Of a DNA stretch of 64,000 bases, positions 1 to 8,693 are shown one piece after another (the first letter of the stretch is position 1; every line of letters starts with the position of its first letter). The DNA is from Terrimonas sp. Its GTDB lineage: Bacteria > Bacteroidota > Bacteroidia > Chitinophagales > Chitinophagaceae. The notes beneath the pieces are model-generated. The model had not been told where the DNA came from and did not search any database. It was given only the letters and a program-made list of their open reading frames with translations. The position numbers were made by a program, and so were the translations under genes. Location of the stretch: positions 62,001 to 126,000 of the forward strand of contig WGMO01000004.1 in assembly GCA_016125075.1 (NCBI GenBank), given 5' to 3'.

Positions 1-334
1 CATCCTCGGCGCCCCGGTTGATCTGCAGGATGGCATCATCCACCATTTTGCCCATCCCGATATTCCGCAGGGTCTTTTCCATTTTTTGTGCTTCCGGGGG
101 CAGTAAAACCTTATACAGCTCATTGCCGAAAAAACCGTCTTTTTTGTTCAGGAAACCCACGGCTGAGCTGATACCTTTATTCAAAGCTTCTTTTATCCCT
201 CCTCCGGCTTCCTCTTCGGAAACAGAAGAATTGCCTTTTCCCAGCGCCTTTTTTGCCCTGTCCAGAATGGATTGACTGTTAGCAGAAGAAATGATAAAAA
301 AACTGAGCAGGAAAAAAACAGCAATACGTTTCAT
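1..334 (-). CDS. DUF4197 family secreted protein (3' end outside window)
   Basis: The reading frame starts at 334 and runs off the left edge of the window, so only the first 111 residues are visible. The N-terminus (MKRIAVFFLLSFF) is a hydrophobic signal peptide ending near SANSQ, so the product should be exported to the periplasm. The remainder, with an FGNELYKVLLPPEAQ segment followed by a helical stretch around MGKMVDDAI, resembles the DUF4197 family, whose function is unknown. It is divergent from lysS. The family call is from memory of its conserved motifs and is fairly confident. Confidence 0.7.
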   Translation of the reverse strand, partial: MKRIAVFFLLSFFIISSANSQSILDRAKKALGKGNSSVSEEEAGGGIKEALNKGISSAVGFLNKKDGFFGNELYKVLLPPEAQKMEKTLRNIGMGKMVDDAILQINRGAED

Positions 335-443
335 AGAAATACTTATTTTTTTACAAGATATAAAAATAACCAGCCAAAAACCAGACCATATTGTTAAACC
401 TTTCAGCCCAAATGAACTACAACTTTTACCCTGCCCTTGTTCT

Positions 444-475
444 TTTGTTTGCCCCATCCCGATACCGTAATTTTG
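444..475 (+). promoter_or_regulatory. Bacteroidota-type promoter of lysS
   Basis: TTTG at 444-447, a 20-nt spacer and TAATTTTG at 468-475 match the Bacteroidota housekeeping consensus TTTG-N19-21-TAnnTTTG exactly. The lysS start at 492 leaves a leader of roughly 10 nt. Confidence 0.75.
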
Positions 476-491
476 CGCATTAAATTTTATT

Positions 492-2024
492 ATGTCAAAC
501 GTACATTTATCAGAGCAGGAACAGATCAGAAGGGAAAAACTGGGTGACCTCCTGGGATTGGGTATAGACCCTTACCCGGCAGCGCTTTATCCCGTCAATA
601 TCTATTCCGATATCATAAAAGAACAGTTCAGTGATGAAAAGAAAGACGAGATGGCCGATGTTTGCGTTGCAGGCCGCATTATGAGTGTCCGGGATATGGG
701 AAAAGCCAATTTTGCGGTTATTCAGGATCCCCGGGGCCGGATACAGATTTATATGAAAAGGGATGAAATTTGTCCCGGTGAGGATAAAACCCTGTATGAT
801 ATTGTCTGGAAGAAATGCATGGATATCGGTGATATAATCGGGGTGAAAGGTTATGTTTTTCGCACCAAGACCGGAGAAATATCTATTCACGTTAAAGAAT
901 TTACCGTACTGTCCAAGGCCTTAAAACCCCTGCCGGTCGTCAAAGAAGCGGAAGGCCATACTTTTGATGCCGTAACCGATCCGGAGTTCAAATACCGGCA
1001 GCGATATGCTGACCTGATCATCAACCCTTCTTTGAAGGAAGTCTTTGTAAAAAGAACGAAGCTGATCAATGCTATGCGTGATTTCCTGAATGCAAATGGC
1101 GCCCTGGAAGTCGATACCCCGGTTTTGCAAAGCATTCCCGGCGGGGCCGCTGCACGACCGTTTATTACGCATCACAATGCCCTCGACATCCCTATGTACC
1201 TACGGATAGCCAATGAGTTATACCTGAAAAGGCTGATTGTTGGCGGGTTTGACTGGGTGTACGAATTCAGCAGGAATTTCAGAAATGAAGGTATGGATCG
1301 CACCCATAACCCCGAATTTACCGTGCTGGAGTTTTATGTCGCCTACAAAGATTACCTGTGGATGATGGAGACGACTGAACAAATGCTTGAAAAATCCGCC
1401 TTGGCGGTAAACGGCACCACCACCGTAATGGTCAATGGCAGGGAAATTGATTTCAAGGCCCCTTACAAAAGGATTTCGATGTTCAAGGCCATTGAAGAAC
1501 ATACGGGTTTTGACATCAGTCGCATGAATGAAGAACAGATAAGAAGTATCTGTAAACAGCTGCATATTTCCGTCGACAAAACAATGGGGAAGGGAAAAAT
1601 GATCGATGAGATCTTCAGTGAAAAATGCGAGCATCACTATATCCAGCCCACTTTTATTACTGATTACCCCGTCGAGATGAGCCCCCTCACCAAGAAACAC
1701 CGCGCCACACCCGGTCTTGTGGAAAGATTTGAGCTGATGGTTAATGGAAAAGAGATTGCGAACGCCTATAGTGAATTGAATGACCCCCTTGATCAGCGTG
1801 AACGCTTTGAAGAACAATCAAAATTGATGGAAAGGGGAGATGACGAAGCCATGTTTATTGATCATGATTTCCTTCGCGCCCTGGAATACGGCATGCCCCC
1901 TACCTCCGGTATTGGGTTTGGTATTGACCGCATCTGTATGTTGCTGATCAACCAGCCTTCGATCCAGGATGTATTGCTTTTCCCGATGATGCGGCCCGAG
2001 AAACAGGAAGAGGAACATGCCTGA
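492..2024 (+). CDS. lysS: Lysyl-tRNA synthetase, class II
   Basis: This 510-residue protein charges tRNA-Lys with lysine in the cytoplasm. The N-terminal third carries the OB-fold anticodon-binding domain (VCVAGRIMSVRDMGKANF region), followed by the class II catalytic core. Motif 2 is visible as RNEGMDRTHNPEFT and motif 3 as GFGIDRICMLL near the C-terminus. The length is typical of bacterial LysRS without extra domains. The ATG at 492 is supported by a full promoter ending at 475. It stands alone as a single-gene transcript; the convergent SDR gene ends 24 nt after its stop. Confidence 0.97.
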   Translation: MSNVHLSEQEQIRREKLGDLLGLGIDPYPAALYPVNIYSDIIKEQFSDEKKDEMADVCVAGRIMSVRDMGKANFAVIQDPRGRIQIYMKRDEICPGEDKTLYDIVWKKCMDIGDIIGVKGYVFRTKTGEISIHVKEFTVLSKALKPLPVVKEAEGHTFDAVTDPEFKYRQRYADLIINPSLKEVFVKRTKLINAMRDFLNANGALEVDTPVLQSIPGGAAARPFITHHNALDIPMYLRIANELYLKRLIVGGFDWVYEFSRNFRNEGMDRTHNPEFTVLEFYVAYKDYLWMMETTEQMLEKSALAVNGTTTVMVNGREIDFKAPYKRISMFKAIEEHTGFDISRMNEEQIRSICKQLHISVDKTMGKGKMIDEIFSEKCEHHYIQPTFITDYPVEMSPLTKKHRATPGLVERFELMVNGKEIANAYSELNDPLDQRERFEEQSKLMERGDDEAMFIDHDFLRALEYGMPPTSGIGFGIDRICMLLINQPSIQDVLLFPMMRPEKQEEEHA

Positions 2025-2048
2025 CCCTTTACTGCATTTCAGATCAAA

Positions 2049-2870
2049 CTAATCAATAAACAAGTCGGGATAAAGATCGGCACCGGGCACAACACTGTAT
2101 TGACCCAAATCAGCGATGCCCTCACGGGCAAACACATCTTCATCAATAAAACAGTTACCGGTACACTCGCCGGAAGGTTTATTAAAGATGATATATGCAG
2201 CATCGGCCAGTATTTCGGGTATACGGCTCCGCTTTGCCAAAACCTCTCCCCCCAATAAATTCCTGACCGCAGCCGTATCGATGGTCGTCCTGGGCCAAAG
2301 GGCATTGGAGGCAATCTTGTATTGCCGTAATTCCGCAGCCCATCCCATCGCCATCAGGCTCATGTTATACTTGGTAAGGGTATAGGCAAGATGACCGGCA
2401 AACCATTTTGGGTTCATGCTGATAGGCGGCGATAAGGTGAGGATATGCGGGTTGGCTGATTTTTTCAAATGGGGGATACAGGTCTTTGTTACAAAGAAAG
2501 TGCCCCGCACATTAATATCATGCATCAAATCAAAACGTTTGGCATCGGTCTGTTCTGTCGGCGTCAGGCTGATGGCACTGGCATTATTAATCACGATATC
2601 AATTCCGCCAAATCGTTCGGCAGCCTTGTCCACAGCCTGTTGGATCTGGTCTTCAAACCGGATATCACATTGTACCGCAAGCGCTTTTCCCCCCGCCTTT
2701 TCAATTTCCTCAGCTGCCGAATAAATGGTGCCCCCCAGTTTGGGATGCTCTTCCACCGATTTGGCAGCCACAACGATATTCGCCCCATCGGCCGCCAGTT
2801 TTAAAGCGATGGCTTTCCCGATGCCGCGGCTGGCCCCTGTAATAAATGCAGTTTTATCTCTTAATGACAT
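2049..2870 (-). CDS. Short-chain dehydrogenase/reductase (HSDL2-like)
   Basis: A 273-residue NAD(P)-dependent oxidoreductase of the SDR superfamily. The Rossmann glycine motif TGASRGIG lies at residues 11-18, NNAS follows near residue 94, and a catalytic Tyr-x3-Lys pair occurs in AYTLTK. The sequence resembles the N-terminal domain of hydroxysteroid dehydrogenase-like protein 2, without its SCP2 domain. The ATG at 2870 was preferred over an upstream TTG because it places the beta-strand MSLRDKTAFITG at the very N-terminus, as in other SDRs. The substrate cannot be inferred. Confidence 0.88.
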   Translation of the reverse strand: MSLRDKTAFITGASRGIGKAIALKLAADGANIVVAAKSVEEHPKLGGTIYSAAEEIEKAGGKALAVQCDIRFEDQIQQAVDKAAERFGGIDIVINNASAISLTPTEQTDAKRFDLMHDINVRGTFFVTKTCIPHLKKSANPHILTLSPPISMNPKWFAGHLAYTLTKYNMSLMAMGWAAELRQYKIASNALWPRTTIDTAAVRNLLGGEVLAKRSRIPEILADAAYIIFNKPSGECTGNCFIDEDVFAREGIADLGQYSVVPGADLYPDLFID

Positions 2871-2982
2871 GGTTGTGGTTTTTGTGAAGGTAAGCAATCA
2901 TCCATGGAATAAGGGTCATCCCTCGTAAATCTACGAAGTGGCCAGTATATTCATCAGCAAAAAAAAGAAGCATTAATGCTCT

Positions 2983-3012
2983 GTTGTGAATGAAATGTGA
3001 AAGCTACTTTTG
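2983..3012 (+). promoter_or_regulatory. Possible promoter of an unassigned transcript
   Basis: TACTTTTG at 3005-3012 fits the TAnnTTTG element exactly. A weaker GTTG at 2983-2986 sits 18 nt upstream in place of TTTG. No protein gene follows, so this may drive a small RNA ending at the 3241-3277 terminator. Confidence 0.35.
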
Positions 3013-3277
3013 ACCCAGAAGTTGGTTGATCGGCATATTTCTGAATCCAATATCCAATGTCTAAATCCAGAAAGTTTTTCCAATATCCGTCAAACCAAAT
3101 GTAAAATCCGTATCAATCAACTTTCTTTTTTTAACTCGTATAATGTCCCGTTAGTTCTCTATCCTTGTGAAAAACCGTTTAGGAAATCCGGCACCTGGAA
3201 AACACCAAAGGTTAATGCGTACTGATTCCTAAAAAAATTGAATCCCGTTACAGTAATCTTGTAACGGGATTTTTTTA
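3013..3277 (+). ncRNA. Candidate small RNA between promoter-like element and terminator
   Basis: A transcript starting just after the TACTTTTG element would be about 260 nt long and end at the hairpin followed by a T-run at 3241-3277. The stretch has no convincing coding frame. A short stem (ACCT/AGGT around 3190-3210) is visible, but no known RNA family was recognised. This is inference from signals only; the terminator alone could instead serve the lptC operon on the other strand. Confidence 0.25.
3241..3277 (+). terminator. Intrinsic terminator, possibly bidirectional
   Basis: AATCCCGTTAC and GTAACGGGATT form an 11-bp perfect stem with a 9-nt loop, followed by a T-run on the plus strand. 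On the minus strand the same stem is followed by ATTCAATTTTTTT, about 135 nt downstream of lptC, so it may also end the lptC operon. Confidence 0.75.
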
Positions 3278-3411
3278 TTCCTGTTATTCCCGCGCCCATT
3301 GCCCATAGGCATTAACATAAGCCTTCCTATAAATTGGGCGCTCAATCGGCTATTCAACAAAGAATATGTTTTAGCAATATCTGTTGGCTTTCGGCACGCG
3401 GTAAATGGATA

Positions 3412-3981
3412 TTAAAGTGAATCAGGCGTATTGGAGGGAAATACCCCCTTAGGGTCTTTAAAGATGATGCTTTTGAGGTCCTGTGTAGCTTCAAACCCAC
3501 CGTTCCCCTTGAGATGGGTGCCGTTCTTTGTATCCAAACGCCAGGTCGTATCGTTGTAGAATTTAGCCTTTGCCTGGTCCCACCACATTTCAGGGCATCG
3601 CAGGGTATCCCCGCCTATATTATGGATGACCACACTGTCGCGCAGGTACACCATATTCAATGTTTCATAATATTTGCCATAGAGGGCGTTCAATTGGGTT
3701 TCCACCTGAAGGCTGTCATCATAAAAATCAACATGGAGCGAGTCGGGAAATTCGGAATACAGGGTATCGGCCTGGAAACGGAACAACTGCGGCGATACCA
3801 GTTTTGCTTTCATGGTTCCGTTCTGGCTCAGGTAACTGATAATGTTCTTGCCTTCTTCGACCATGATCACTTTCCTGCTGAACTCATTGACCTCGGCTTC
3901 ATCATTCTCGCAGCCCGCAACAAAAAAGCAGCCTGTTAAGAGCGCTGCTGTTATTACTGTTATTTGGAAGGGTCCCTTCAT
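3412..3981 (-). CDS. lptC: LptC-like LPS export lipoprotein
   Basis: The 189-residue product begins with a lipoprotein signal (hydrophobic core, then lipobox VAGC), so it should be anchored to a membrane facing the periplasm. The body has beta-strand repeats typical of LptC (FQADTLYSEFPDSLHVDFYDDSL and related segments), which links the inner-membrane LptBFG transporter to LptA for lipopolysaccharide export. The ATG at 3981 lies 4 nt after the stop of the outer-membrane protein gene and gives a proper signal peptide; the longer frame from 4020 does not. It is the last gene of a four-gene operon. Confidence 0.82.
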   Translation of the reverse strand: MKGPFQITVITAALLTGCFFVAGCENDEAEVNEFSRKVIMVEEGKNIISYLSQNGTMKAKLVSPQLFRFQADTLYSEFPDSLHVDFYDDSLQVETQLNALYGKYYETLNMVYLRDSVVIHNIGGDTLRCPEMWWDQAKAKFYNDTTWRLDTKNGTHLKGNGGFEATQDLKSIIFKDPKGVFPSNTPDSL

Positions 3982-3985
3982 TTCA

Positions 3986-5371
3986 TCAGTTATACTTTCT
4001 TTTCTCAAACCAGTTGTCACTCAGGGAAAAGCCCAAAGAAAAGCGGAAAAGATTTTCCTTCAGCAAATTATTATTATTCCCTCTTTTGATATACTCAAAG
4101 GAGAGGTTGACAACCGTATACTGGGTTTTATACCTCCTTGCAGGATCTTTAAGGTTCAATACCGGAAGCCCGATACCGGCAGAGACCCCTAAAACAGGTA
4201 ATTTCCCTGAAGCATCAATATAATCAGTACCGGCAAAGATGCCCGCCCGGTAAGATACATTTTTCCAGTAGGTGATATCACCTACAATGGGAGGCATTAA
4301 CTGTGCACCAAGTCGTATTTCCCGGCTATCCTTTACCAGGTCGGTTGCGCCGAAAAAACGATAATCACTCCATTTGGTGGTGATATAATCCACCCCCAGC
4401 ATCCATCCCCTGTCTTTGATACTGGCGGCTTTTTCATAAATAAAACCCATACCCAGTGTGGAAGGATAGACGATCGTTCCTTTAATGTCTTTCTGGGAAT
4501 AAACACTGTCAAGTTTCATATACCCGCTGTTCTGGTCACGCGTAAAAGTTTCGCGGGTCAGGTCCTGAGAAGCTTTAATATCCTGCTTGAGGTTTCCATA
4601 GATCCCCAGACGAAGAATTGATTTATCAAGTTTGGTTTCCTTGTCTTTTGAAAAAACAAATTTTTGCTGTAACCCGCCACTCAGGTAGATATGACCAAAA
4701 GAAGTTATGGTCTCAAAATTGCCCCGGGCATAAGCAATGGAATCACTGATCAGGGTTCTTTCCGTACTGTAATCCTTTTTACCAAAGAGGTATCCGAAAT
4801 TGAAACCGGCACTGAAATTCTTGATAGCGAAGCCCGTACCCGTTGTGGCCAGGAAGGTTCCGCCATCACCACGGTATTGGGTAACGATACTGTCTATAGC
4901 AATCCTGTCGTTTTGCTGTAAACGGTAACTGATCTTTGTCATAGGTCGTAAGCCAAAACTGATACCCCATCCTTTTTTTATGGGGATGCCAAGCTGGAGA
5001 TAAGAAAAATAAGTATTGGGAGATGTAAATTTGTCTACCCGGTTTACTTCCCTTAAGGTTCGGCTGTCAAAATTCACGCCGGCATCCAGCACAATCCTGC
5101 CTGACAGGGTCTCACCCGTGCCGGATACCTTGTTTACCCGGAAGGCTGAATAAGAAGCGGGGTTATTGAAATTTACCGACAACAGGTCAGAATAGGCCGC
5201 CGAAACGCCTCCCATTCCCCTGTTCAGGATATTGGTCAAAGGTGAAATATCCCCCAGTCCGTATCTTGAATATGGAGAGTTATCCTGAGCATTTATGTTA
5301 AAAAAGAAACCAGTAATCAGCAGGGCTAAAATATTGATTCTCTTAAGCGTTGTTGACTTCACTAATCGCAT
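3986..5371 (-). CDS. Bacteroidota outer-membrane beta-barrel protein
   Basis: A 461-residue exported protein with a signal peptide ending at NINAQ, followed by an NSPYSRYGLGD segment that is widespread at the mature N-terminus of a Bacteroidota outer-membrane protein family. The remainder alternates hydrophobic and polar residues and is rich in aromatic residues and glycine, as in a transmembrane beta-barrel. Its start overlaps the end of coaX by 29 nt and its stop lies 4 nt before lptC, which suggests coupled translation. Position beside lptC hints at a role in envelope biogenesis, but the function is unknown. Confidence 0.75.
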   Translation of the reverse strand: MRLVKSTTLKRINILALLITGFFFNINAQDNSPYSRYGLGDISPLTNILNRGMGGVSAAYSDLLSVNFNNPASYSAFRVNKVSGTGETLSGRIVLDAGVNFDSRTLREVNRVDKFTSPNTYFSYLQLGIPIKKGWGISFGLRPMTKISYRLQQNDRIAIDSIVTQYRGDGGTFLATTGTGFAIKNFSAGFNFGYLFGKKDYSTERTLISDSIAYARGNFETITSFGHIYLSGGLQQKFVFSKDKETKLDKSILRLGIYGNLKQDIKASQDLTRETFTRDQNSGYMKLDSVYSQKDIKGTIVYPSTLGMGFIYEKAASIKDRGWMLGVDYITTKWSDYRFFGATDLVKDSREIRLGAQLMPPIVGDITYWKNVSYRAGIFAGTDYIDASGKLPVLGVSAGIGLPVLNLKDPARRYKTQYTVVNLSFEYIKRGNNNNLLKENLFRFSLGFSLSDNWFEKRKYN

Positions 5372-6071
5372 ACAGACCTTTAAAGATTAATTCAGAGTCC
5401 GCAAATATCTTACTTTTAATATGGGAAGCCAAATACACTATATCACCCCCGGTTAAAAGCACGTTAAAGTTGCTGAATTTTTGGGCATAAGACGCTGAAA
5501 ACCCGTTGATTTCCATAGCCATCCCCATGATAACGCCCGTCAGGATATTTGTCCGGGTATCGTAGCCGATCAGGGGTACATTCCAGTCAGCTCTTTCAAG
5601 GGGCAGCCTGGCTGTATAATAATTCAGCGATTTCAAACGCATTTCAAGTCCCGGAGATATGGCCCCCCCGGTAAAAGCATGGAACTTATTGATGAAGTTA
5701 TAGGTGATACAGGTTCCGAGACCGATGACCAGATTATGCTGTCGGGGATAAAAATGAACGGCTGCTGCCGCGAGTGCTAACCTGTCGGCACCGATGGTTT
5801 CAGGTTTTCCTACCGGCGTTGTAAATGGAAGTTTCGAAAGATGATTTAACCGGTGATATTTTGTTTTTTCCGCGAGTAGGTATTCAATATCCGGGTTATG
5901 ATCGATGACAGAAGAAAGGATGGACCGCAGCGGCTTGTACTTTGCCAGTATGGATTCGATTTGACTGGTACCGTCATTTTCGAGGATGATGACATCCTGC
6001 AACCGGTCCTGCTGAAAGACCCCCAGCTTCATCCTTGTATTGCCAAAATCAAGACAGAGTGTAACAGACAT
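5343..6071 (-). CDS. coaX: Type III pantothenate kinase
   Basis: This 242-residue enzyme phosphorylates pantothenate in the first step of coenzyme A synthesis. Family hallmarks are DFGNT at residues 8-12 (phosphate binding), GADRLALAA near residue 100 and the GGAISPGLEMR segment near residue 130. Length fits the CoaX family, which replaces CoaA in many Bacteroidota. The gene lies 15 nt downstream of the LON-domain gene and overlaps the following barrel gene, so it is in the middle of an operon. Confidence 0.95.
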   Translation of the reverse strand: MSVTLCLDFGNTRMKLGVFQQDRLQDVIILENDGTSQIESILAKYKPLRSILSSVIDHNPDIEYLLAEKTKYHRLNHLSKLPFTTPVGKPETIGADRLALAAAAVHFYPRQHNLVIGLGTCITYNFINKFHAFTGGAISPGLEMRLKSLNYYTARLPLERADWNVPLIGYDTRTNILTGVIMGMAMEINGFSASYAQKFSNFNVLLTGGDIVYLASHIKSKIFADSELIFKGLYAISEVNNA

Positions 6072-6086
6072 ATAAATGATTTGATA

Positions 6087-6728
6087 TTAAATATCAAACT
6101 GAAACCCGGACAGGTTCTTAAAATGCCCGTTCTGTTTGATTTTTTCTTTCAGCTGTTCCATTTCAGCTACCATGGGTATCACTTTGGCCAGGTGTCGCTT
6201 GAGGTATTCCTGCCGCTGGAGTTCGTGCGCAAGGCCCAACAACTCATATTCTTCCTGGATAGAAAGCCCGATATGATGGGCCACATCATAGACCCGCATT
6301 TCGTCGTCTGATTTTGGAAAATTCTTCGACACATTGAGTAAACGGTGCAACTCCCGGATACTGTTCATCAATTTCCGCATCAGGTCCATATTTCCCTCCT
6401 CGGTTATTTCGGGGTAGTTGACAATGGCACCGCTGTATAATTTATCCGGAACTGATTTGATGACTTCGAGGACCCTGAACACTTTTTTTCCTTCGGTCTT
6501 GATGTCCAATTCTCCGTTTTCATGCACTTTGCTGATTTCAAGGATATCGACCAGGGTTCCATAATCCTGGAGTTTGCTTTCGATGACGGCCGGAATACCA
6601 AAGGGTTTCTTTTCTTTAAAGCATTCCTGAATCAATTCCTTATAGCGGGGTTCAAATATATGGAGGTTCACCTTTTCGCCCGGGTAAACCACAATGCCTA
6701 AAGGGAATATGGGAATAAAATTTGTCAT
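6087..6728 (-). CDS. LON substrate-binding domain protein
   Basis: A 213-residue cytoplasmic protein made almost entirely of the N-terminal substrate-recognition domain of Lon protease (IPIFPLGIVVYPGE at the N-terminus, EPRYKELIQ following). It lacks the AAA+ and peptidase domains, so it is not a protease. Stand-alone proteins of this type are common but their role is poorly defined. The ATG at 6728 was chosen because it matches the family start and lies just below a TAnnTTTG element. It leads the operon with coaX, the barrel protein and lptC. Confidence 0.85.
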   Translation of the reverse strand: MTNFIPIFPLGIVVYPGEKVNLHIFEPRYKELIQECFKEKKPFGIPAVIESKLQDYGTLVDILEISKVHENGELDIKTEGKKVFRVLEVIKSVPDKLYSGAIVNYPEITEEGNMDLMRKLMNSIRELHRLLNVSKNFPKSDDEMRVYDVAHHIGLSIQEEYELLGLAHELQRQEYLKRHLAKVIPMVAEMEQLKEKIKQNGHFKNLSGFQFDI

Positions 6729-6743
6729 ATAAAATACTGATCG

Positions 6744-6751
6744 CAAAATTA
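6744..6751 (-). promoter_or_regulatory. -7 element for the LON/coaX/lptC operon
   Basis: TAATTTTG on the minus strand matches TAnnTTTG and lies 15 nt before the ATG at 6728. No clear TTTG is found at the expected upstream spacing. Confidence 0.5.
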
Positions 6752-6872
6752 AAAACTCAGCACGGAATCATTGGCAATACCCTTTGATATTTATTCACCT
6801 TGTTGGGATGCGGCCTGAAATGATTTTTGTGGTGTAAATTTACCGGATGTTCAAAAATTACGATGATTAATT

Positions 6873-7646
6873 ATGGTTCCCCTCTCGGCAGTCATCATCA
6901 CATACAATGAAGAGCGCAATATAGGAAGGTGTATCGACTCCTTAAAAACTATTGCTGATGATATTACCGTCCTGGATTCTTTTTCCCATGACAGCACGGA
7001 AGAGATTTGCAAGCAGAAAGGGGTACGTTTTTTTCAACATGCATTCGACGGTCATATTGAACAAAAGAACCGGGCGATCACTTATGCCCTGTATCCGCAT
7101 ATCCTGTCGCTGGATGCAGATGAAGCCCTCGACGACACACTTTGTGATGCCATCAGGAAGGTAAAAGATAATTTTAATGCCGATGGCTATACCATGAACC
7201 GCCTGACCAATTACTGCGGGCACTGGGTAAGACACTGTGGCTGGTATCCTGACAAAAAACTTCGTTTGTGGAATTCGGCTAAAGGCAAATGGACTGGCAC
7301 GAACCCGCATGACCGGTACGAAATGATACCAGGTGCAACAATTGATCATTTACAAGGAAATATTCTCCATTACAGTTATTATTCCCGGAATGACCATTAC
7401 AAACAAGTTGAATATTTTACGGGTATAGCCGCCAATGCCTATTACCGGGAAGGCAGGAGATCCGGTTTCATTAAAATGTATTTGAGCCCGGTGATCAAAT
7501 TTATTCGTGATTTTTTTATCAAACTGGGTTTCCTGGATGGCAAAACGGGTTTTACCATTTCCCGTATCTCGGCCTATGCCACCTACCTGAAATACAGGAA
7601 ACTTCATCAACTTTACAAAAGCAAAGCCAAACGCCATGAAGTGTGA
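6873..7646 (+). CDS. Family 2 glycosyltransferase (LPS core type)
   Basis: A 257-residue GT-A fold enzyme. The nucleotide-sugar binding start VPLSAVIITYNEERNIGRCIDSL and the DADEAL motif (metal-binding DxD equivalent) are clear. A central conserved Trp/His-rich segment (YCGHWVRHCGWYPDKK) is typical of WaaE/KdtX-like transferases acting on lipopolysaccharide core. It overlaps the next glycosyltransferase by 11 nt (ATGAAGTGTGA), so the two are translationally coupled and probably act on the same glycan. Confidence 0.9.
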   Translation: MVPLSAVIITYNEERNIGRCIDSLKTIADDITVLDSFSHDSTEEICKQKGVRFFQHAFDGHIEQKNRAITYALYPHILSLDADEALDDTLCDAIRKVKDNFNADGYTMNRLTNYCGHWVRHCGWYPDKKLRLWNSAKGKWTGTNPHDRYEMIPGATIDHLQGNILHYSYYSRNDHYKQVEYFTGIAANAYYREGRRSGFIKMYLSPVIKFIRDFFIKLGFLDGKTGFTISRISAYATYLKYRKLHQLYKSKAKRHEV

Positions 7647-8628
7647 CCGCATCCTGATCAGCAGAACCGACAGCATTGGCGATGTCGTACTCACTTTGCC
7701 GCTCGCGGTCGCCCTGAAAAAAAAATTCCCTTCGGCAACCATCATTTTCCTGGGCCAGGCCTATACAAGACCGGTTATTGAACGTTGCCCTGCAGTTGAT
7801 ATTTTTGAAGATATCCGCCAACTGCAAACGGCCGAAGATATACAAAAGCTAAACCTGGATGTCTTTATCCATGTGTTCCCCAACCAGGTACTTGCCCGGC
7901 TGGCAAAAAAGGCAAGGGTACCTTTGAGGATTGGCACCAGTCACCGTTTGTATCATTGGACTACCTGCAACAAACTATTGCCAATTGGAAGGAAAAATTC
8001 CGACCTGCATGAGGCCCAGCTCAACCTCCAGCTTGGCGTACCGCTTGGCTTACCCGACTTAATGACACTCGATGAAATTAATGCCATGACCCTTTTTAAG
8101 AAGGAGATACCTCCCATCGCCCTGCAGGGTCTCATCGACCCTGAACGGGTCAACCTCATCCTTCACCCCACTTCAAAGGGTAGCGCCCGCGAATGGGGAC
8201 TGGATAATTTTTCCCGCCTGGTCGCACTATTACCCCATGACCAATTCAGGATATTTATTACCGGTACCGCCAGCGACGGAGAAAAGTTAAAAGACTGGAT
8301 ACACAAACATAATAACCTGGAGGATCTTACCGGGAAACTGAGCTTACCCGAACTGATCAGTTTTATTGCGGCCTGTGATGTGCTCGTGGCCGCCAGTACC
8401 GGGCCCTTGCACCTGGCAGCCGCCAGTGGTATATATGCATTCGGGATATATGCCCCCCTGCGGCCCATTCATGCCGGCCGTTGGGCGCCATTGGGCATGA
8501 GGGCAAAAGTATTTTCCATCGATAAGGATTGTAAAGACTGTAAAAAAAGCCCCGACTGCGCCTGTATCCGCAGTATCATGCCTGCCACCATTGCCCAGGC
8601 ATTAATGAACATCAAAAAATTACAATAA
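7636..8628 (+). CDS. Family 9 glycosyltransferase (heptosyltransferase-like)
   Basis: A 330-residue GT-B enzyme related to WaaC/WaaF/WaaQ. The N-terminus reads RTDSIGDVVLTLPL, the hallmark of GT9. The C-terminal nucleotide-binding half contains HPTSKGSAREW and the VAASTGPLHLAAASG donor-site motif. A Cys-rich tail (CKDCKKSPDCAC) near residue 305 is seen in many family members. Together with the overlapping GT2 gene it probably builds the LPS inner core; donor sugar is not deducible. Confidence 0.92.
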   Translation: MKCDRILISRTDSIGDVVLTLPLAVALKKKFPSATIIFLGQAYTRPVIERCPAVDIFEDIRQLQTAEDIQKLNLDVFIHVFPNQVLARLAKKARVPLRIGTSHRLYHWTTCNKLLPIGRKNSDLHEAQLNLQLGVPLGLPDLMTLDEINAMTLFKKEIPPIALQGLIDPERVNLILHPTSKGSAREWGLDNFSRLVALLPHDQFRIFITGTASDGEKLKDWIHKHNNLEDLTGKLSLPELISFIAACDVLVAASTGPLHLAAASGIYAFGIYAPLRPIHAGRWAPLGMRAKVFSIDKDCKDCKKSPDCACIRSIMPATIAQALMNIKKLQ

Positions 8629-8677
8629 CCCCTTTCTCCTCCGGCCTTGACTACGGGTATCATTAAGGTATTAAGCT

Positions 8678-8685
8678 TATTTTTG
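8678..8685 (+). promoter_or_regulatory. -7 element upstream of meaB
   Basis: TATTTTTG matches TAnnTTTG and ends 8 nt before the meaB ATG at 8694, implying an almost leaderless mRNA. No upstream TTTG at normal spacing was found. Confidence 0.45.
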
Positions 8686-8693
8686 AACCTTGT

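Larger units (their letters stand above)
2871..3411. other. 541-nt intergenic region without a convincing gene
   Basis: No protein-like ORF is seen; the longest frame has no usable start codon and a low-complexity, non-protein-like sequence. The region contains a near-consensus plus-strand promoter (2983-3012), a strong hairpin terminator (3241-3277) and a second dyad (3292-3341). Several CCAATATCC-like words occur around 3050-3090. Confidence 0.6.

Noticed and set aside
3010-3225. 71-residue plus-strand frame in the 2871-3411 intergenic region
   Set aside because: It starts at TTG, has no ribosome-binding site and no protein-like composition; the region fits a non-coding transcript better.
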